A DNA stretch of 64,000 bases, from the NCBI RefSeq assembly GCF_003391115.1, contig NZ_QTJP01000001.1, forward strand, positions 1,922,001-1,986,000, written 5' to 3'. Every line of letters starts with the position of its first letter. Position 1 is the stretch's first letter. Under the pieces are notes generated by a model. That model ran no database searches and had not been told where the DNA came from. It was given only the letters and a program-made list of their open reading frames with translations. Below are positions 49,398 through 57,214 of the stretch, piece after piece. The position numbers and the translations under genes are program-made. The DNA comes from Sphingomonas crusticola. GTDB taxonomy: Bacteria > Pseudomonadota > Alphaproteobacteria > Sphingomonadales > Sphingomonadaceae.

Positions 49398-50378
49398 ATG
49401 GCGAGCACCGCGAGCATGGCGGCGCCGGTAGAGGACCCGCACGGCCGCGAGGCGGAGAGCCCATTGGGATTCCCGCGCCATGCCTGGCGGGAAGTGCTTG
49501 GGCGGGTCTGGATCAAAACCGGCGACGACAATATCAGCCTGATGGCCGCAGGGGTGGCATTCTACGCCTTCCTCGCCTTCGTCCCCTTGCTCGCCGCGTT
49601 GGTGATGACCTACGGCTTGATCGCCGATCCTTCGACGATCGCCGATCACATGCGCGCGATCATCCGGCTCGTGCCGAAGGATGCGGCCAAGCTGATCCTC
49701 GACCAGATCGTCAGCCTGGTGACCGCGTCCACCGGCAAGAAGGGGCTCGGCCTGCTCGTCGCATTGCTCGTTTCGATCTATGGCGCGACCCGCGCGAGCG
49801 GGGCGATCATCATGGCGCTGAACGTGGTTTACGAACAGCATGAGCGCCGTTCGCTGCTGCGCACGACCTTGATTTCATTCGTGATGATCATCGCCGCGAT
49901 CGCGGTGGCGATCGTCGGCCTGCTGGCGGCGTCGGTGCTGGCGCTGCTCGGCAAATGGGCGAACCGGCTGGGCGAGGTGACCACGATCACGATCGGCGCG
50001 GCGACCTGGCTCATCGCGGCAGGGCTGGCCTGCGTCGCGATCGGCGCGGCCTATCGCTATGCGCCGGATCGTCACGACGCCCGCTGGCGCTGGATTTCGG
50101 TCGGTTCGGTCCTCGCCACTTTTTTGTGGTTGCTGGCGACGTTGGGCTTCGGAGCCTATGCCGCGACGATCGGCAATTATAACGCAACCTATGGCTCGCT
50201 CGGCGCGGTCGTGGTGCTGCTGATGTGGCTCTATGTCTCGGCCTACGCCATCCTGCTCGGCGCCTCGGTCAACGCCGAGACCGAGCGCCAGGTCGAAAGC
50301 GATACCACCACCGGCAAGGCCAAGCCGCTCGGCAAGCGTGGCGCCACCGTCGCCGACCAGGTGGCGCCGCCAAGCTAG
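49398..50378 (+). CDS. YihY/UPF0761 (BrkB-type) membrane protein
   Basis: A 326-residue inner membrane protein with six or so hydrophobic segments. It carries NISLMAAGVAFYAFLAFVPLLAALV, IYGATRASGAIIMALNVVYE and YNATYGSLGAVVVLLMWLYVSAYAILLGASVNAE, all diagnostic of the YihY/BrkB family. Members were once misnamed RNase BN; the function is not known. A hydrophilic tail with GKAKPLGKRG follows. DUF808 is next, 89 bp downstream on the same strand. Confidence 0.92.
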   Translation: MASTASMAAPVEDPHGREAESPLGFPRHAWREVLGRVWIKTGDDNISLMAAGVAFYAFLAFVPLLAALVMTYGLIADPSTIADHMRAIIRLVPKDAAKLILDQIVSLVTASTGKKGLGLLVALLVSIYGATRASGAIIMALNVVYEQHERRSLLRTTLISFVMIIAAIAVAIVGLLAASVLALLGKWANRLGEVTTITIGAATWLIAAGLACVAIGAAYRYAPDRHDARWRWISVGSVLATFLWLLATLGFGAYAATIGNYNATYGSLGAVVVLLMWLYVSAYAILLGASVNAETERQVESDTTTGKAKPLGKRGATVADQVAPPS

Positions 50379-50467
50379 CGGCTTGGCGATATCTCCTTCG
50401 CGGCTTTTTGAGTGCGTCCCCTTGGCGTCCACGCTACCGCGTCGCATCGATTGGGGAAGGAGTTTGA

Positions 50468-51397
50468 ATGGCCGGGGGACTGGTAGCCCTGCTGGACGAC
50501 GTGGCGGCGATCGCCAAGCTGGCGGCGGCGTCGCTGGACGACGTCGCGGGCGCCGCCGGGCGCGCGGGCACCAAGGCGGCCGGCGTGGTGATCGACGATA
50601 CCGCGGTCACGCCGCGTTACGTCACCGGACTGTCGCCGGATCGCGAGCTGCCGATCATCGCCAAGATCGCGGTCGGATCGCTGCGCAACAAATTGCTGTT
50701 CCTGTTGCCCGCGGCGCTGGCGCTGAGCGCCTGGCTGCCATGGGCGATCACGCCGCTGCTCATGATCGGCGGTGCCTATCTCTGCTTCGAAGGCACGGAA
50801 AAGGTGATCGAGGCGATCACCGGGGTGCACCATGCCGAGGAGGTGGTGGAGATCACCGATCCCAAGGCGCTCGAGGATCGTCAGGTCGGCGGGGCGGTGC
50901 GCACGGACTTCATCCTGTCCGCCGAAATCATGGCGATCGCATTGGCGCAGCTGCCCGGCATGTCGATCCTCTCGCAGGCGATCGTGCTCGCGCTGGTCGG
51001 AATTGCGATCACCGTCGGCGTCTATGGCGTGGTGGCGCTGATCGTGAAGATGGACGATGTCGGTCTCCATTTGGCCCAGCGAAAGGCGCATGCGGTGCGC
51101 GCGGCGGGGCGCGGATTGGTGGCGGCGATGCCGGTCCTGCTGCGCGCGCTGGCGGGGATCGGCACGGCGGCGATGATCTGGGTCGGCGGCGGTATCCTCG
51201 TCCATGGGCTGGAGGTGCTCGGCTGGGGCGCGATCGCGCATTGGCTGCATGGTGCGGCAAAGGCGGTCGAGCATGTCGTGCCCATTGGCGGCGCGATCGC
51301 GGCCTGGGTGACGACGGCGCTCGGCTCCGCCATCGTCGGCCTGATCGTGGGCGGCGCGATCGTGGCCCTGCTGCATCTGGTGCCGCGCAAGCATTGA
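50468..51397 (+). CDS. DUF808 (YedI-like) membrane protein
   Basis: A 309-residue protein starting MAGGLVALLDDVAAIAKLAAASLDDV, the standard DUF808/YedI opening. VVIDDTAVTPRYVTGLSP, GSLRNKLLFLLPAALALS and FEGTEKVIEAITG also match. About six hydrophobic segments follow. Function is unknown. The ribosome binding site GGAAGGAG lies before the ATG at 50468. It ends 12 bp before the end of convergent recQ. Confidence 0.92.
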   Translation: MAGGLVALLDDVAAIAKLAAASLDDVAGAAGRAGTKAAGVVIDDTAVTPRYVTGLSPDRELPIIAKIAVGSLRNKLLFLLPAALALSAWLPWAITPLLMIGGAYLCFEGTEKVIEAITGVHHAEEVVEITDPKALEDRQVGGAVRTDFILSAEIMAIALAQLPGMSILSQAIVLALVGIAITVGVYGVVALIVKMDDVGLHLAQRKAHAVRAAGRGLVAAMPVLLRALAGIGTAAMIWVGGGILVHGLEVLGWGAIAHWLHGAAKAVEHVVPIGGAIAAWVTTALGSAIVGLIVGGAIVALLHLVPRKH

Positions 51398-51409
51398 CGG
51401 GCGGCGCAA

Positions 51410-53170
51410 TCAGAAGGTGCGGATCACCGCCAGGAATGCATCGCCATAGGTCTCAAGTTTGCGCGCGCCGACGCCACTGACCTGGCCGAGCGCGTGCAGG
51501 CTTTGCGGCTTTGCCGCGACCATCTCGCGCAAGGTCGCGTCGTGGAAGATGACGTAGGGCGGCACACCCTGGCCCTTGGCGAGTTCGCGGCGCAGGTCGC
51601 GCAGAGCGTCGAACAGCGGATCGGCCGGGCCGCTGTCGCGGTCGCGGCGGCGTCCGGCGCGTTTGGGCGGCAACACGATCGCGACCTTCTCCTCGCCCTT
51701 GAGGATCGGCTTTGCGGCGGGACCGAATGACAGCCCGCCAAAATCGTCGGCGCGCAGCGCGTCGCGGGCGAGCAAGGCACGCGCGACCGGCTTGATCAGC
51801 TTGACCTCCTCCTCGTCGGCGATGCCGAATACCGAAAGGCGGTGATGGCCCTGGCCGAGCACCTTGTCGGTCTCCTTGCCCGACAAAACGTCGGTCAGAT
51901 GCGTGACGCCGAACCGCATTTCGGTGCGGAACGCGGCCGACAGCAATTTGCGTGCGACTTCGGTCGCATCGACCGACGAGGGCGGGTTGAGACAATTGTC
52001 GCAATTGCCGCAGGTCTCGGGCGGATGTTCGCCGAAATGGCGCAGCAGGATCGCGCGGCGGCAGCCGGTCGCCTCGACCAGGCCGGCCAGCGCATTGAGA
52101 CGCTGGCGTTCGCCGCCGCGCCGAACATCCTCGACCTCGGTCTCGATGCGGCGGCGGGCGCGGGCAAAATCCTCCGCCCCCCAGAATAATTGCGCGACCG
52201 CCGGATCGCCGTCGCGGCCGGCGCGGCCGGTCTCCTGATAATAAGCCTCGATCGATTTCGGGATGCCGGCATGCGCGACGAAACGTACGTCGGGCTTGTC
52301 GATGCCCATGCCGAACGCGATCGTCGCCACCATCACCATGTCTTCCGACGAGACGAAGGCGCGCGCATTGGCCTGGCGTTGCGCGGGCTCGAGCCCGGCA
52401 TGGTAGGCGCGCGTCGGCCTGCCGGACGCGGCGAGCGCGGCGGCGAGCTTCTCGGTTTCGGCGCGGCTCTGCGCGTAGATGATGCCCGGGCCGGGCGTCT
52501 CGGCGATGAAGGCGGCGAGCTGTCGCGCCAGTCCATCGCGCGGGCTGACCGCATAGCGGATGTTGGGCCGGTCGAAGCCGGCGAGGATCAAGCCCTCGTC
52601 CGGTATGCCGAGCTGGGCGAGGATGTCGGCGCGGGTATGCTTGTCGGCCGTGGCGGTGAGCGCCAGCCGCGGCACGTCGCGATGCGCATCCAACAAGCTG
52701 TGCAGCTGGCGATAATCGGGCCGGAAGTCATGGCCCCATTCCGATACGCAATGCGCCTCGTCGATCGCGATCAGCGCCAGCTGCGTGCGATCGAGCAGGC
52801 GGCGGAAGCCATCGGTGTTGGCACGCTCCGGCGCCGCATAGAGCAGGTCGAGCTCGCCATCGCGCAGACGCCGCATGGTTTCATCGCGGTCCGCATCCGC
52901 CGAGGTCAGCGCGGCCGCGCGGATCCCGGCTGCCTCCGCCGCGCGCACCTGATCGTGCATCAGCGCGATCAGCGGCGAGATGACCAGTCCGGTCCCTGGC
53001 CGGCACAGGCTCGGTATCTGATAGGTCAGCGACTTGCCTGCCCCGGTCGGCATCACCGCCAGCGTATTTTGCCCGGCCATGACACGATCGATCACCTCGG
53101 CCTGGCGGCCGCGGAAATCATGGTAACCGAACGTGTCGTGCAGCGCTTCCTGGGGGGTCATGGTCGGCAT
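51410..53170 (-). CDS. recQ: ATP-dependent DNA helicase RecQ
   Basis: A 586-residue superfamily 2 helicase. Walker A is MPTGAGKSLTYQIP; the DEAH box is IDEAHCVSEWGHDFRPDY; motif VI is YYQETGRAGRDGDPA. The RQC zinc cysteines are in CRRAILLRHFGEHPPETCGNCDNCL, and an HRDC domain ends the protein (SLHALGQVSGVGARKLETYG). RecQ unwinds DNA 3'-5' in recombination and repair. ATG 53170 or 53161 is the start. A longer open frame to 53266 lacks homology. The pyrophosphatase-like gene is divergent. Confidence 0.95.
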   Translation of the reverse strand: MPTMTPQEALHDTFGYHDFRGRQAEVIDRVMAGQNTLAVMPTGAGKSLTYQIPSLCRPGTGLVISPLIALMHDQVRAAEAAGIRAAALTSADADRDETMRRLRDGELDLLYAAPERANTDGFRRLLDRTQLALIAIDEAHCVSEWGHDFRPDYRQLHSLLDAHRDVPRLALTATADKHTRADILAQLGIPDEGLILAGFDRPNIRYAVSPRDGLARQLAAFIAETPGPGIIYAQSRAETEKLAAALAASGRPTRAYHAGLEPAQRQANARAFVSSEDMVMVATIAFGMGIDKPDVRFVAHAGIPKSIEAYYQETGRAGRDGDPAVAQLFWGAEDFARARRRIETEVEDVRRGGERQRLNALAGLVEATGCRRAILLRHFGEHPPETCGNCDNCLNPPSSVDATEVARKLLSAAFRTEMRFGVTHLTDVLSGKETDKVLGQGHHRLSVFGIADEEEVKLIKPVARALLARDALRADDFGGLSFGPAAKPILKGEEKVAIVLPPKRAGRRRDRDSGPADPLFDALRDLRRELAKGQGVPPYVIFHDATLREMVAAKPQSLHALGQVSGVGARKLETYGDAFLAVIRTF

Positions 53171-53281
53171 GACGCTTGTACGGACCCTCGCCGGAAGTCC
53201 ACGGCGTTGCGGCAGTTTTGCCGGGTCGTGGATCATTCGGCCGCTTCGCGACTTGGAGCCGGACATTCTGGAGCATCGATC

Positions 53282-53806
53282 TTGCCCGACCTGTTATTGC
53301 ATCCCCATGCGCTGGACCAGGCAGCCCGCACCGTCCGCGCCATCGTCGAAACGCCCGCGGGCAGCCGCGCCAAATATGATTATGATGCCGAAAGCGGCCT
53401 GTTCGCGTTGCACGGCGTGCTGCCGGCCGGGATGGCATTTCCGCTCGCTTTCGGTTTCGTCCCCAACACGCTCGCCGAGGACGGAGACCCGGTCGATATC
53501 CTGATCCTGGCCGACGAGGCCCTGCCGGTCGGCTGCCTGGCGGTCGTCACCTTGCTGGGCGTGATCGAAGCGGTGCAGACCGAGCGTGACGGCAGGACCA
53601 ATCGCAACGACCGGCTGATCGCGCGCATCACCGCATCGCGCATGTATGCGGATGTCCACGACCTGGATTGCCTGGGCGAGGCGATGGTGCGCGAGCTGAC
53701 CCGCTTCTTCGAGACCTATAACGATCTCAAGGGCAAGAATTTCGAGGTGAAGGCGGTAAGCGATCCCGCCCGCGCCTGTGCTCTCATCGCGCAGGCAAGC
53801 CGCTGA
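53282..53806 (+). CDS. Family I inorganic pyrophosphatase-like protein
   Basis: About 174 residues. The PPase pattern KYDYDAESGLF, then PLAFGFVPNTLAEDGDPVDILIL (three Asp metal ligands in DGDPVD), is clear. A later segment ERDGRTNRNDRLIARI replaces the usual short Asp/Lys loop with a longer one and Asn and Arg at two ligand positions. I recall similar inserts in a bacterial subgroup. The N terminus lacks an ATG: TTG 53282 preceded by GGAG nine bases upstream is the best start. It would hydrolyse PPi in the cytoplasm, alongside HppA at the membrane. Confidence 0.78.
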   Translation: MPDLLLHPHALDQAARTVRAIVETPAGSRAKYDYDAESGLFALHGVLPAGMAFPLAFGFVPNTLAEDGDPVDILILADEALPVGCLAVVTLLGVIEAVQTERDGRTNRNDRLIARITASRMYADVHDLDCLGEAMVRELTRFFETYNDLKGKNFEVKAVSDPARACALIAQASR

Positions 53807-53891
53807 GGCGGAAGTGGGCACGCTGCACGCGCGTCATCAAATCGCAACGCGGATCGGTTAGCGGCGGACTGTGCAGCAGGGGAGCCGCGCC

Positions 53892-53972
53892 ATGTTCAGA
53901 ATGATCTTCGCGATCGTCGTCGGCGTCATGGACAAGACGCCGAAGCGGGAAGGCCGTAGCCTCGTTCGATAG
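53892..53972 (+). CDS. Possible small membrane peptide, 26 aa
   Basis: A short frame, ATG TTC AGA ... TAG, encodes 26 residues: a hydrophobic N-terminal half (MFRMIFAIVVGVM) and a basic tail (DKTPKREGRSLVR). GGGGAG lies 8 bases before the ATG. The layout resembles small single-pass membrane peptides. There is no homology evidence, and it might be chance. It sits 85 bp after the pyrophosphatase-like gene on the same strand. Confidence 0.3.
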   Translation: MFRMIFAIVVGVMDKTPKREGRSLVR

Positions 53973-53998
53973 ACCTATCAGCTATTAGGCCGGCCCGG

Positions 53999-54032
53999 GC
54001 CGTCGGCTCGCCTCTCGGGACGAACCGACGGC
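53999..54032. terminator. Candidate hairpin between convergent genes
   Basis: GCCGTCGGCTCG (53999-54010) can pair with CGAACCGACGGC (54021-54032), 12 positions with one mismatch, around a 10 nt loop. It lies between the rightward 26 aa frame and the end of the leftward serine hydrolase, where a two-way terminator would fit. No T-run follows on either strand. Confidence 0.4.
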
Positions 54033-54051
54033 GCAGTGCGGCACGCGCTGT

Positions 54052-56016
54052 TCAGCGAACCTCGGTGTAGAAATATTCGTGCTGGCTGTCGCGGATCAGG
54101 AGGGTGCGCAGACCGTCCTTGGTCCCGACCAGGGCATCCGCCCCGATCGATCCCGGGCCGGCCGAAACGACCGAAACGCTGCCGTCGGGGTTCTTGCGGG
54201 TCGCGACCGGGCCTTCGATGAAGCCCGCCTTCATCCACTTGGCGCCGTTGCGCTCACGGAATGTGATCTGCGAGCCCTCGGGGCTGCGGTAGGTGGACGC
54301 CAGCGCAGCCAGGACCGCGGGATCGCCCGGGTAGGTCAGGCGCGCGCGCCGTGCCTTGACCTGCACCTTGGACCGGGCGGCGGCGGCGGCGATATCGTCC
54401 GCCGCCTCCGGCTTGCCGTCATAGACCACCTCCAGCAGCCGCCGCAGGAACGGCCCGAGCATCGCAGCGCCGGGGTCGGCATTGGTCAGCAGCACGGCAC
54501 CGATGCCGGCATCGGGGAGCACGTAGAAATTGCTGTGATAGCCGAGCAGGGTGCCGCCATGGGTGACGACCGGAATGCCCCAGGCATCGCGGGCGAACAG
54601 CCCCATGCCGTAGCGGGTGTCGCGATCGACCGCGACGCCGGGCTTGCGCCGCTCGAGCAGATTCGCCTCGCTCACGATCCTTTTGCCCTCCGGCGACAGC
54701 CCCTTGGACAATTCGAGCTGCGCGTAGCGCGCCATGTCTGCCGTCGACGACCAGGCGCCGCCGGCCGGGCGATAGGGATAGGGCGCAAGATTGAAATAGT
54801 TCGACATGAGGGTCATGCGCCCATCGATGTCGAGCCCGTGCGGGCGCGCCCAATCGCCGCTTTCGCCCTTTTTGTAATCGAAAGTCGAATCGCGCATGCC
54901 GAGCGGATCGAAGATGCGGGTCTGCATCGCCTTGTCATAGGCGGCGCCGAGTTCGAGCTTGGGATAGGCCAGGTGCCCGCCGACATAGCCGGCCGCGGCT
55001 GCCATGAGGTTGTTATACTGGAATAACTGGCCGAACTTGCTGGTTGGCACGGTCTGCGCGAGCTCGGTGAAGGTGCTGCTGGCTGGTGCCCCTTCATTGG
55101 CCAGGATGAAGGCATAATCCTTGCGCGGCAGGCCGGTGCAGGCGCACACCAGATGGCGCACGAGCGTGGCCCGTGTCGTCTCGTCGCCCCCCAGCCGGAA
55201 CGAAGGATAAAGATCGATCACGCGCTGGTCCCAGCGTAGCTTGCCCTCGTCGGCGAGCACCGAAAGCAGCAAGGTCGACATGCCCTTGGTGTTGGATGCG
55301 ACCATGAACTTGGTATGCGCGGTCACCGGCTCGGGCGAGCCGAGCGCACGCACGCCGATGCCGCCCTGCCAGACAACCTTACCCTGATCGATCAGGGCGA
55401 GTCCGACGCCGGGCACCTCGAGTGCACGCGCCGACGCGGCGACGAAGTCGCGCAGCGCCTGGATCCGTTCGGGGGTCAGGCGGTGTGCGGTCCGACCCGC
55501 GAAGCTCTCGCGCTCATAGCCTGCCGGGCGCAGGCCTTGGGCGATGACCGAGCTGGCGGCGGATCGCTTGTTCAGGGTCGCCTCGGAGCCTTCCTGAAGC
55601 AGGACCGTCCATAGCTCGCCGTTGCGCAAGGCCACTGCCGACACCGAGACATGCTCCGCGGGTGAGGTCAGATAGACCAAATTGACCTTTTCGTCCCATC
55701 CCTCGCCACGCGCCCCGGCCGCGGCGAGCTGAATCGGGCGGACCATCGCGGGGCGATACCGGGCCCACGCCTGCGCCGCCGCCGCCTGCGCATCGCTCGC
55801 CTTGCCGACCTCGACGACGGCGATCTTCAGATCCCCTTCGGGTGCGGTGAACAACGTGATCGGCCCATCGCTCGATTTCGCCCACTCCGCCGGCTGGACA
55901 TAGCTCAGTCCCGCCGCGCTCTTGCCCGGCGTGTCCGCCGGCGCCTGCGCCATGACGGCCACGGACAAGCTGGTCAGTCCCAATGCCAGCACGGCTTTCA
56001 TGGCGATCTTTTTCAT
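54052..56016 (-). CDS. Secreted serine hydrolase (beta-lactamase/PBP fold) with extra N-terminal domain
   Basis: A 654-residue protein with a signal peptide (MKAVLALGLTSLSVAVMAQA). An extra region of about 145 residues (30-175) precedes the beta-lactamase class C-like domain. The active-site motifs are Ser241-x-x-Lys244 (VASNTKGM), Tyr334-x-Asn336 (YNN) and a late HGGT in place of KTG. The C terminus has a further beta-rich domain. Family members include D,D-peptidases, esterases and D-amino-acid-specific hydrolases; specificity is unknown. The ribosome binding site GGAGGA is good. It is divergent from the HDAC-family gene. Confidence 0.9.
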   Translation of the reverse strand: MKKIAMKAVLALGLTSLSVAVMAQAPADTPGKSAAGLSYVQPAEWAKSSDGPITLFTAPEGDLKIAVVEVGKASDAQAAAAQAWARYRPAMVRPIQLAAAGARGEGWDEKVNLVYLTSPAEHVSVSAVALRNGELWTVLLQEGSEATLNKRSAASSVIAQGLRPAGYERESFAGRTAHRLTPERIQALRDFVAASARALEVPGVGLALIDQGKVVWQGGIGVRALGSPEPVTAHTKFMVASNTKGMSTLLLSVLADEGKLRWDQRVIDLYPSFRLGGDETTRATLVRHLVCACTGLPRKDYAFILANEGAPASSTFTELAQTVPTSKFGQLFQYNNLMAAAAGYVGGHLAYPKLELGAAYDKAMQTRIFDPLGMRDSTFDYKKGESGDWARPHGLDIDGRMTLMSNYFNLAPYPYRPAGGAWSSTADMARYAQLELSKGLSPEGKRIVSEANLLERRKPGVAVDRDTRYGMGLFARDAWGIPVVTHGGTLLGYHSNFYVLPDAGIGAVLLTNADPGAAMLGPFLRRLLEVVYDGKPEAADDIAAAAARSKVQVKARRARLTYPGDPAVLAALASTYRSPEGSQITFRERNGAKWMKAGFIEGPVATRKNPDGSVSVVSAGPGSIGADALVGTKDGLRTLLIRDSQHEYFYTEVR

Positions 56017-56072
56017 CTGTTCCTCCGCTGTCGGCTACGCACCGTCATCCCCTGACTGTAAGCTATTGCGCT

Positions 56073-56110
56073 CCGATCCTCATCGGAAAATAAGCACTCC
56101 AATCGGAAAA
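56073..56110. promoter_or_regulatory. Candidate operator: inverted and direct repeats in divergent promoter region
   Basis: In the 172 bp between the divergent serine hydrolase and HDAC genes, CCGAT (56073-56077) and ATCGG (56082-56086) form an inverted repeat. ATCGGAAAA occurs at 56082-56090 and again at 56102-56110, exactly 20 bp apart, close to two helical turns. The region is AT-richer than the rest of the window. This could be a regulator site, but no regulator gene is adjacent. Confidence 0.35.
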
Positions 56111-56188
56111 AATGTCAACAGCGGGACTGCTATTGTTATTACGGCGTGTCGCGGCGATGCGTTGCGCTGAAGCAGGGTGGAGGATTTG

Positions 56189-57205
56189 ATGTACGGGGTG
56201 TTCGATCCGGTCCAACGCGATCACGTACCGGCCCAGGAACTGCACAATGGCGGCTGGATGCCGCATTCGGACGTTCCGGCGCGGGCCGACATGATCGTCG
56301 CCGCGCTACCGCCGCTGGCGCCGGCGCAAGACTTCGGACTCGAACCCATCCTCGCGGTGCATGATCCGGATTATATCGAGTTCCTGCGCACCGGCTACCA
56401 ACGCTGGCAGGCGAGCGGCCGCCCGGGGCAGGCGATCGGCTATACCTGGCCGGTGGTGGCGCGGCAGCCGCGCAAGCTCGATCGTATCGATGCGCTGCTC
56501 GGCCGCTTCAGCTTCGATGCCGCCACGCCGCTCGGCCCCGGCACGTGGGAGGCGGTCTATGGCGGCGCGCAGACGGCATTGACGGCGTTGCAGGCTGTGC
56601 TCGACGGACGCGACCCGTACGCCTTTGCCCTGTGCCGGCCGCCCGGCCATCATGCCGGCGCCGACTATCTCGGCGGCTATTGCTATCTCAACAATGCCGC
56701 CATCGCGGCCGAAGCGGCAACCCGCGCGGGCCGTCGCGTGGCGGTGCTGGATGTCGATTATCATCATGGCAACGGTACCCAGGACATCTTCTGGCGACGC
56801 GGCGACGTCTTCTTCGCCTCGATCCACGCCGATCCGGCGACCGATTATCCCTTCTTCTGGGGCCATGCCGACGAGGTCGGCGAGGATGCGGGTGCGGGCG
56901 CCACGCTCAACCTGCCTTTGCCGCAAGGGACCGACCTGGCGGCCTATATGCCCGCGCTCGAAACCGCGCTCGCCCGCATCGGCGCTTTCGGCGCGGACCT
57001 GCTGATCGTGTCGTTCGGCGCGGATACGTTCGAGGGCGATCCGATCAGCCATTTCGCGATCAGGACCGAGGATTATCGCGCGATCGCCTCCCGGATCGCA
57101 GAGCTCGGCCTACCTGTGCTGATCGTCATGGAAGGCGGCTATGCCGTCGACGCACTCGGCGACAATGTCGCCAGCTTCCTGAGCGGGTTCGACGCAGCCG
57201 CCTAG
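56189..57205 (+). CDS. Histone deacetylase-family protein (class II / acetylpolyamine deacetylase-like)
   Basis: A 338-residue protein of the arginase/deacetylase fold. It contains CRPPGHHAGADYLGGYCYLNNAAIAAEAA (His pair), VLDVDYHHGNGTQDIFW (metal ligands Asp/His), FASIHADPATDYPFFWG and FGADTFEGDPISHFAI. Bacterial members remove acetyl groups from polyamines or other small amines. ATG 56189 is chosen because GGAGG precedes it; GTG 56177 is weaker. It points toward and nearly meets the next serine hydrolase (9 bp). A role in the neighbouring serine hydrolase set is only suggested by position. Confidence 0.93.
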   Translation: MYGVFDPVQRDHVPAQELHNGGWMPHSDVPARADMIVAALPPLAPAQDFGLEPILAVHDPDYIEFLRTGYQRWQASGRPGQAIGYTWPVVARQPRKLDRIDALLGRFSFDAATPLGPGTWEAVYGGAQTALTALQAVLDGRDPYAFALCRPPGHHAGADYLGGYCYLNNAAIAAEAATRAGRRVAVLDVDYHHGNGTQDIFWRRGDVFFASIHADPATDYPFFWGHADEVGEDAGAGATLNLPLPQGTDLAAYMPALETALARIGAFGADLLIVSFGADTFEGDPISHFAIRTEDYRAIASRIAELGLPVLIVMEGGYAVDALGDNVASFLSGFDAAA

Positions 57206-57214
57206 CTGATCCCG

